A stretch of 64,000 nucleotides of DNA from Terriglobia bacterium (GTDB lineage Bacteria > Acidobacteriota > Terriglobia > Terriglobales > Acidobacteriaceae), in assembly GCA_020073165.1 (NCBI GenBank), contig JAIQFP010000022.1:1-64000 (forward strand), in the 5' to 3' direction. Each line of letters begins with the position of its first letter. The first letter of the stretch is position 1. Made by a program: the position numbers and the translations under genes. The notes beneath the pieces were generated by a model. It had not been told where the DNA came from. It did not search any database and worked only from the letters and a program-made list of their open reading frames with translations. Of the stretch, positions 59,551 to 64,000 are shown one piece after another.

Positions 59551-60486
59551 ATGAGGAAAGCACGGAGAGATCAATGGCTGGCAGTCGGCTCGGGAATGGC
59601 GGCCTTGCTTCTATTGGTGGCGGCGCTACCCGCCGCTGGAGCGAAACCCGAGGAAAAAGCAGCAGCGTCCAAAGACACGTCCCAGTACGTGGGCTCGGAC
59701 ACCTGCAAGACCTGCCACGAGGACATTTACAAGAACTTCGAGACCACGCCGCACTGGAAGACAACTTTCAACAAGAAGGGACCGGAGTGGCAGGGCTGCG
59801 AAGGCTGCCACGGGCCGGGCGCGGAACACGTGGCTGCGGGTGGGGATAAGAGCAAGATATTCACCTTCAAGGACGTGTCGCCGAAAGAGGTCAGCAAGCG
59901 CTGCTTGGAGTGCCACCAGTACGGGGAAGAGCACGCCAACTTCGACCGATCCCAGCACAATATCAACGACGTGAGCTGCATCGCCTGCCACTCACCGCAC
60001 CACTCGAAGGACCGTGAGTTCCTCCTGGTGCAGAAACAGCCGGACCTGTGCTTTACCTGCCACACCGAAACCAAGCAGGATTTCTCGCGACCCTTCCGCC
60101 ATCGAGTGGAACAGGGTCTGGTTCGATGCACCGACTGCCACAACCAGCACGGCGGATTTCTGACCAAGCAGTTGCGGGCCACCGCAGCCCAGGATCAGGT
60201 GTGCTTCAAGTGCCACGCCGACAAGGCGGGGCCGTTTGCCTTCGAGCATGAACCGGTGAAGACCGAGGGTTGCGTTGCTTGTCACTCGCCCCACGGATCC
60301 ACGAATCCGCGACTGCTCAAGCGCAGCCAGATCAACCTGCTCTGCCTGGAGTGCCACACCCTGACGGTGGATTCTCCGGTGCCGGAAGCCCCGTCGTTCC
60401 ACAACCAGGCGCAAAAATATCAGGCGTGCACCATTTGTCACGTCGCCATCCACGGGTCGAACTTCGACCACTTCTTCTTCAGATAA
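59551..60486 (+). CDS. Decaheme c-type cytochrome of DmsE/MtrA type
   Basis: A 311-residue periplasmic cytochrome. Signal segment (LAVGSGMAALLLLVAALPAA), then ten heme sites: CKTCH, CEGCH, CLECH, CIACH, CFTCH, CTDCH, CFKCH, CVACH, CLECH and CTICH. Length and ten-heme count fit the DmsE/MtrA family, which fills a porin to carry electrons across the outer membrane. Typical blocks are YVGSDTCKTCHEDIYKNFE and ACHSPHGSTNPRLL. It lies 10 bp from the MtrB/PioB-like gene, whose product would hold it. No outer-surface multiheme cytochrome of MtrC type is seen. Confidence 0.93.
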   Translation: MRKARRDQWLAVGSGMAALLLLVAALPAAGAKPEEKAAASKDTSQYVGSDTCKTCHEDIYKNFETTPHWKTTFNKKGPEWQGCEGCHGPGAEHVAAGGDKSKIFTFKDVSPKEVSKRCLECHQYGEEHANFDRSQHNINDVSCIACHSPHHSKDREFLLVQKQPDLCFTCHTETKQDFSRPFRHRVEQGLVRCTDCHNQHGGFLTKQLRATAAQDQVCFKCHADKAGPFAFEHEPVKTEGCVACHSPHGSTNPRLLKRSQINLLCLECHTLTVDSPVPEAPSFHNQAQKYQACTICHVAIHGSNFDHFFFR

Positions 60487-60496
60487 GGGGGAGGCC

Positions 60497-62902
60497 ATGA
60501 ATCACCTGTCATTCAAATGCATGAGGTTGACCATGGGCGGCCGCCCCCGGAGTGGTGCGCAGCGCTGCCACCGCCGCGACTGGGGCGCAGCGTTCGCGTT
60601 GTTGCTGGCGCTGGGCTGGTTGCTGTCTGGACTTGCCGCCGGGCAGAGCGCCAGCACACCGTCCGAAGGGGTGGACAACGGCAACTACAACTACCAGGGC
60701 TCGTTTGAATTCGGGTATCGCTTTGTGGATACCAACGGCAGCCCGTTTGTGTACAACACCTTCGTCAACCAGCAGCAGGGGCCGCGCCTGTTTGAACAAA
60801 CGCTCAGCATACGCTCGCTTAATCACGAAGGCACCGTATACGACAGTCTGTTCCTGAGCAGCTTCGGCTGGGGCGGCGATCCGGAGAACGCCAGCCGCCT
60901 GCGCATCTCCAAGAACAAGTGGTACAACTTCAACATGACCTTCCGGCGCGACCGGAACTTCTGGGACTACAACCTGCTGGCCAACCCGCTGAACCCACCC
61001 AACGACGTCATCCAGGTCAACAACAGCCCGCACCAGTTCCAGACGGTGCGACGCATGTACGACTACAACCTGACGCTGCTGCCGCAGTCCATGGTGCGCT
61101 TCCGCCTGGGATACTCGCGCAACAACATGGAAGGACCGGCGTTAAGCAGCATCCACGAGGGCACGGAGACAGTAACTTTCCAGAATACCCGTACGCTGCT
61201 GGATGCATACCAGATCGGAGTGGACTTCAAGGGACTGCCGAAAACCAGCATCAGCTACGATCAGTTCCTGCAATACTACAAAGGGGACACATCCTGGGCG
61301 GACACGAACCTGTTCTCCTTCCAACTGGGTCCGGGGCTCCCCGTGGATCCGGGCATCATCTACAATCTTGCCGCAAAACAGCCGTGTGCCGCGCCGATCC
61401 TCGATCCCACCACCGTTCCGCCGACCTACAACCCGTCGTGCAACGGTTTTCAGGCCTATGCCAGGTCTGCGCCAACCCGCGTCTCCTACCCCACTGAGCA
61501 GCTGACCTTGCAGTCGAATTACCTGCCCAAGATTGATCTCTCATTGCGAGGTTCATATAGCTCGTCAGACAGCGGCGCGAATAATTACTTGGAGCAGTTT
61601 GTCGGCTTGTCGACGCGCAGTGCGCTCCGGATCAGCGATACCACTGGGACGTCGACGGCGAAGCGTGTCGTGGCCAATGCGGATTTGGGAGTCACGGTGC
61701 ACGTGACGGAGAAATTCCGCATCGTAGACAGCTTTCGCTTTTCCAACTTCCGCATTCCCGGCACCTGGACGCTACAGAACGCATCGTTCTTTGCCGCCAC
61801 CTTGACCACCGCGGCCAACGTGTTCGATCCCGCGACCTGCCCACCGCCCTTTACTGCCGCCACCTGCCCGCAGCACACCACCAACTCGGGACCGGACCTC
61901 GCCAATGATTTCTTCCTGAACTTCCTCAAGCAGGATTGGAAGGTCAACACCATCGAGTTCGAATACGATGTAACTCCGCGCATCTCCAGCCACGTGGGCT
62001 ACCGCTACGAACGCCGCAGCATCGTCAACAGCTTTGCGGATTTCCAGCTGCAGACCTTCTTCCCGACGCTCGCCACGCGCGGTAACTGTGCAACCGGGAC
62101 GGTAGATCCCAATGGTGTGTGCACAGTGATCGTGCCCGACACGGAAAACCCGGGCAAGGAATCCCTGGAAATCAACGGGCACTCTTTTCTGTTCGGCGTC
62201 GCTGCGCGCCCAAACGACGCTTTGCGCGCCAGCTTTGATCTGGAGTTGTTCTCCGCCGATAACGTGAGCACCCGCATCAGCCCGCGCAATCTTCAGCACT
62301 ACAAGGGCCGGGTCAGCTACAAGCCGAAAGACTGGATCAATTTGGCGGGAACCATCAACATCCTGGAAAGCCGCAACAACGAGGCCACCATCAACCACCT
62401 GGAGCACAACCGCAACTATGGCTTTACGCTGATGCTGAACCCCAAGCCGAAGTACGGTTTGGAGTTCGGCTACAACTACGACGACGTCTTCTCCACTACG
62501 AACATCTGCTTCGTAGCGACCCCGACGCCTCCGGGCACGACCACATGCCCAGGGGACACGGCGTTTCTGCAACAACCTTCCATTTACAACAACAAGATTA
62601 ACTTCGGATACACGAACATCATGTTCAAGCCCATTCCGCGGGTGACCGCCAATTTGGGCTACAACCTGACCAGCACCAGCGGGAACACCCTGCTCCTGAA
62701 TCCCAACCTGACCACGCTGGGGTCCCTGGCCTTCAACTTCCATAAACCCACCGCCTCGGTGGATGTGGACCTGGCCAAGGGCTTCACCTGGCGGACGGCC
62801 TGGAACTACTACGACTACAACGAAAAATCGGCTCCGGGGTTGGTGGCGCCGCGCGATTTCCAAAGCAATTCTGCGACGCTTTCTTTGCGCTACGCCTTCT
62901 GA
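60497..62902 (+). CDS. MtrB/PioB-family outer-membrane beta-barrel protein
   Basis: An 801-residue barrel protein. A long N-terminus precedes a signal segment (GAAFALLLALGWLLSGLAAG, about 30-49). The rest has many alternating aromatic strands such as GSFEFGYRFVDTNGSPFVYN, FNMTFRRDRNFWDYNLLA, FRLGYSRNNMEGPA and HVGYRYERRSIVNSFADFQ, ending in SATLSLRYAF with the terminal Phe. It resembles the porin partner of acidobacterial porin-cytochrome conduits. It should sit in the outer membrane around the decaheme cytochrome. The ATG follows GGGGGAGG. The barrel is longer than E. coli-type porins and matches the size of MtrB (about 700). Confidence 0.8.
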   Translation: MNHLSFKCMRLTMGGRPRSGAQRCHRRDWGAAFALLLALGWLLSGLAAGQSASTPSEGVDNGNYNYQGSFEFGYRFVDTNGSPFVYNTFVNQQQGPRLFEQTLSIRSLNHEGTVYDSLFLSSFGWGGDPENASRLRISKNKWYNFNMTFRRDRNFWDYNLLANPLNPPNDVIQVNNSPHQFQTVRRMYDYNLTLLPQSMVRFRLGYSRNNMEGPALSSIHEGTETVTFQNTRTLLDAYQIGVDFKGLPKTSISYDQFLQYYKGDTSWADTNLFSFQLGPGLPVDPGIIYNLAAKQPCAAPILDPTTVPPTYNPSCNGFQAYARSAPTRVSYPTEQLTLQSNYLPKIDLSLRGSYSSSDSGANNYLEQFVGLSTRSALRISDTTGTSTAKRVVANADLGVTVHVTEKFRIVDSFRFSNFRIPGTWTLQNASFFAATLTTAANVFDPATCPPPFTAATCPQHTTNSGPDLANDFFLNFLKQDWKVNTIEFEYDVTPRISSHVGYRYERRSIVNSFADFQLQTFFPTLATRGNCATGTVDPNGVCTVIVPDTENPGKESLEINGHSFLFGVAARPNDALRASFDLELFSADNVSTRISPRNLQHYKGRVSYKPKDWINLAGTINILESRNNEATINHLEHNRNYGFTLMLNPKPKYGLEFGYNYDDVFSTTNICFVATPTPPGTTTCPGDTAFLQQPSIYNNKINFGYTNIMFKPIPRVTANLGYNLTSTSGNTLLLNPNLTTLGSLAFNFHKPTASVDVDLAKGFTWRTAWNYYDYNEKSAPGLVAPRDFQSNSATLSLRYAF

Positions 62903-62973
62903 GGTTCTCCGGTTCCGGGGGAAGGGTGGCGGTTTCGCCGCCCTTGCCAGGTCGCCGACTACGGGCCGCCCCA

Positions 62974-62989
62974 TGTGATCTGCATCACA
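62974..62989. promoter_or_regulatory. Crp-type site TGTGA-N6-TCACA (multiheme cytochrome promoter)
   Basis: TGTGATCTGCATCACA matches the Crp consensus arms exactly. It lies 92 bp before the ATG of the last cytochrome gene and after the barrel gene's stop, so it marks a second promoter inside the cytochrome region. Confidence 0.75.
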
Positions 62990-63081
62990 GTTGCGGGTGA
63001 GGTCAGGCACTGCCCGGCGGCACCGGTTCCGCGAAGAATGGAGATGCGGTGGGGTTCTAGGACGCAGGAGGCCGGGCGGGT

Positions 63082-64000
63082 ATGGCGATTGGCAGGAACC
63101 TTCGGAGCGCGGGCAGGAGGGGGAATAAACGGGTTCTCTTCATGGTCTTGGCCCTGCTGCTTACCACTGCGCTCGCCTGGGCGGCGCAGAAACCCTCCCC
63201 GGCCCCGCCGAAGCCCACCAATGACGAATGTTTGGCCTGTCACGGGGACCCAACCCTGACCAAGGAAGTCAACGGCAAGCGGGTGAGCCTGTTCGTGAAC
63301 CCGGATACCTTCAAGATTTCCATCCACGGTGGAATGTTTACCTGCGTGGATTGCCATACCGACCTCAAGAGCGCACCCCATGATGGCACCCCGGCCAAAG
63401 TTTCCTGCGCCACCTGCCACGCCGATGAGCAAGGTATCTATGACCGCAGCTATCACGCCAAGGCCATCAAGGCGGGCGATGGTCAGGCTGCCACTTGCGT
63501 GAATTGCCACGGCAGCCCGCACGAACTGCTGCCCGCATCCGATCCCAAGTCAAGGGTCAACCATGCCAACATCCCGGCCACCTGCGGCAGCTGCCACGGG
63601 CAGAAGAAGCTGATGGAAGCGAGCGGTCACAGTGCTCAGCCATTCCTCTCATATGAGGACAGCGTGCATGGCCGCGCCGTGGCCGGAGGTTCGGAGAAAG
63701 CGGCGGTGTGTACCGACTGCCATGGCACCCACGAGATCCTGGCCGCAAGCGATCCCAACTCGTCCATTTTCAAGTTCAATGTGCCGACTACTTGTGCGAA
63801 ATGTCACCAGCCCGTGAAACAGGAGTTCATGCAGAGCATTCACGGGCAGGCGATCGCGCGCGGGAACGGGCAGGCCCCGGTGTGCACGGATTGCCACGGG
63901 ATTCACACCATCAAGGCGCCCACCGATCCGAATTCTTCCGTTTCTCCCCAGAATCTGGCGCGCATTACCTGTGCCCGTTGCCACGAAGGCGTGCGCCTGT
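63082..64000 (+). CDS. Multiheme c-type cytochrome, 3' end outside window
   Basis: An open frame of 306 codons that continues past the right edge. N-terminal signal segment (VLFMVLALLLTTALAWAAQ), then nine heme motifs so far: CLACH, CVDCH, CATCH, CVNCH, CGSCH, CTDCH, CAKCH, CTDCH and CARCH. The spacing, with repeated SVHG/SIHG and DCHG(T/I)H blocks (DCHGTHEILAASDPNSS, DCHGIHTIKAPTDPNSS), resembles the large cytochrome c3-like proteins that work with cytochrome b in periplasmic electron transfer. The ATG at 63082 begins MAIGRNLRSAG; a second ATG at 63142 starts the hydrophobic segment. It likely feeds the porin-cytochrome conduit upstream. Confidence 0.85.
   Translation, partial: MAIGRNLRSAGRRGNKRVLFMVLALLLTTALAWAAQKPSPAPPKPTNDECLACHGDPTLTKEVNGKRVSLFVNPDTFKISIHGGMFTCVDCHTDLKSAPHDGTPAKVSCATCHADEQGIYDRSYHAKAIKAGDGQAATCVNCHGSPHELLPASDPKSRVNHANIPATCGSCHGQKKLMEASGHSAQPFLSYEDSVHGRAVAGGSEKAAVCTDCHGTHEILAASDPNSSIFKFNVPTTCAKCHQPVKQEFMQSIHGQAIARGNGQAPVCTDCHGIHTIKAPTDPNSSVSPQNLARITCARCHEGVRL

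Noticed and set aside
1-64000. CRISPR array, restriction or other defence system
   Set aside because: I saw no regularly spaced repeats, no cas genes and no recognisable defence operon. DUF695/RraB proteins alone are not evidence of one.

Overview
The window looks like chromosomal DNA of a GC-rich acidobacterium (Acidobacteriota, probably Terriglobia-like). The reasons are an Oar-type TonB receptor with a carboxypeptidase-regulatory N-terminus, many secreted repeat proteins (BNR, HAF, FG-GAP, choice-of-anchor), a DUF3179 protein, stand-alone TonB_C proteins, and Crp-family regulators with a Cys-rich N-terminus. This is inference from gene content, not a phylogeny.

Layout. 1-4.6 kb is a scarred accessory region: a 5'-truncated metF-like fragment, a DUF6876 gene, a 3' tRNA-Glu fragment, a VOC protein, a DUF695/RraB protein and an IS110-family element. 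4.7-8.2 kb holds an M48 protease, a small secreted protein and a CHASE2 class III adenylate cyclase. 8.6-12.7 kb is a diverged tandem duplication of a two-gene module (a decayed secreted hydrolase-like gene facing a HAF-repeat gene). 12.9-23 kb has a BNR-repeat protein, a LolA-like protein, an Oar-like TonB receptor, and an overlapping anti-sigma/ECF sigma pair. 23-32.9 kb has secreted proteins, a sulfatase-fold/TPR protein, a TonB_C protein, a zinc-ribbon/NTF2 protein and a DUF3179 gene interrupted by UGA. 33-38.1 kb is a minor-pilin operon (FimT/GspH, PilV, PilW, PilX-like). 38.4-42.5 kb has a receiver/double-PilZ protein and the nucleotide-sugar genes ugd and uxs. 42.7-47.8 kb has a small membrane protein, an OsmC gene interrupted by UGA, two transporters, a cytochrome c peroxidase remnant and a GAF-TonB fusion. 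47.8-51.9 kb has an ExeA-type ATPase and a CpsD-like protein, flanked by two NarL-type paralogues. 52.5-57.6 kb is mostly housekeeping (DUF2911, proC, lhgO, YbhB-like, TonB-like). 57.7-64 kb encodes two Crp paralogues, one lacking its DNA-binding domain, followed by a porin-cytochrome set (decaheme cytochrome, MtrB/PioB-like barrel, a further multiheme cytochrome running off the end) suited to electron transfer across the outer membrane.

Two themes link distant genes. First, two unrelated genes (DUF3179 and OsmC) each carry one in-frame UGA exactly where the family has a conserved Cys, followed by a hairpin of bacterial SECIS type. This argues that the organism inserts selenocysteine. Second, nine perfect GTGA-N6-TCAC palindromes lie in intergenic DNA, including the promoters of both Crp genes and of the last multiheme cytochrome gene. 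The full-length Crp has an R-E-x3-R recognition helix like that of E. coli Crp, so these sites probably form its regulon.
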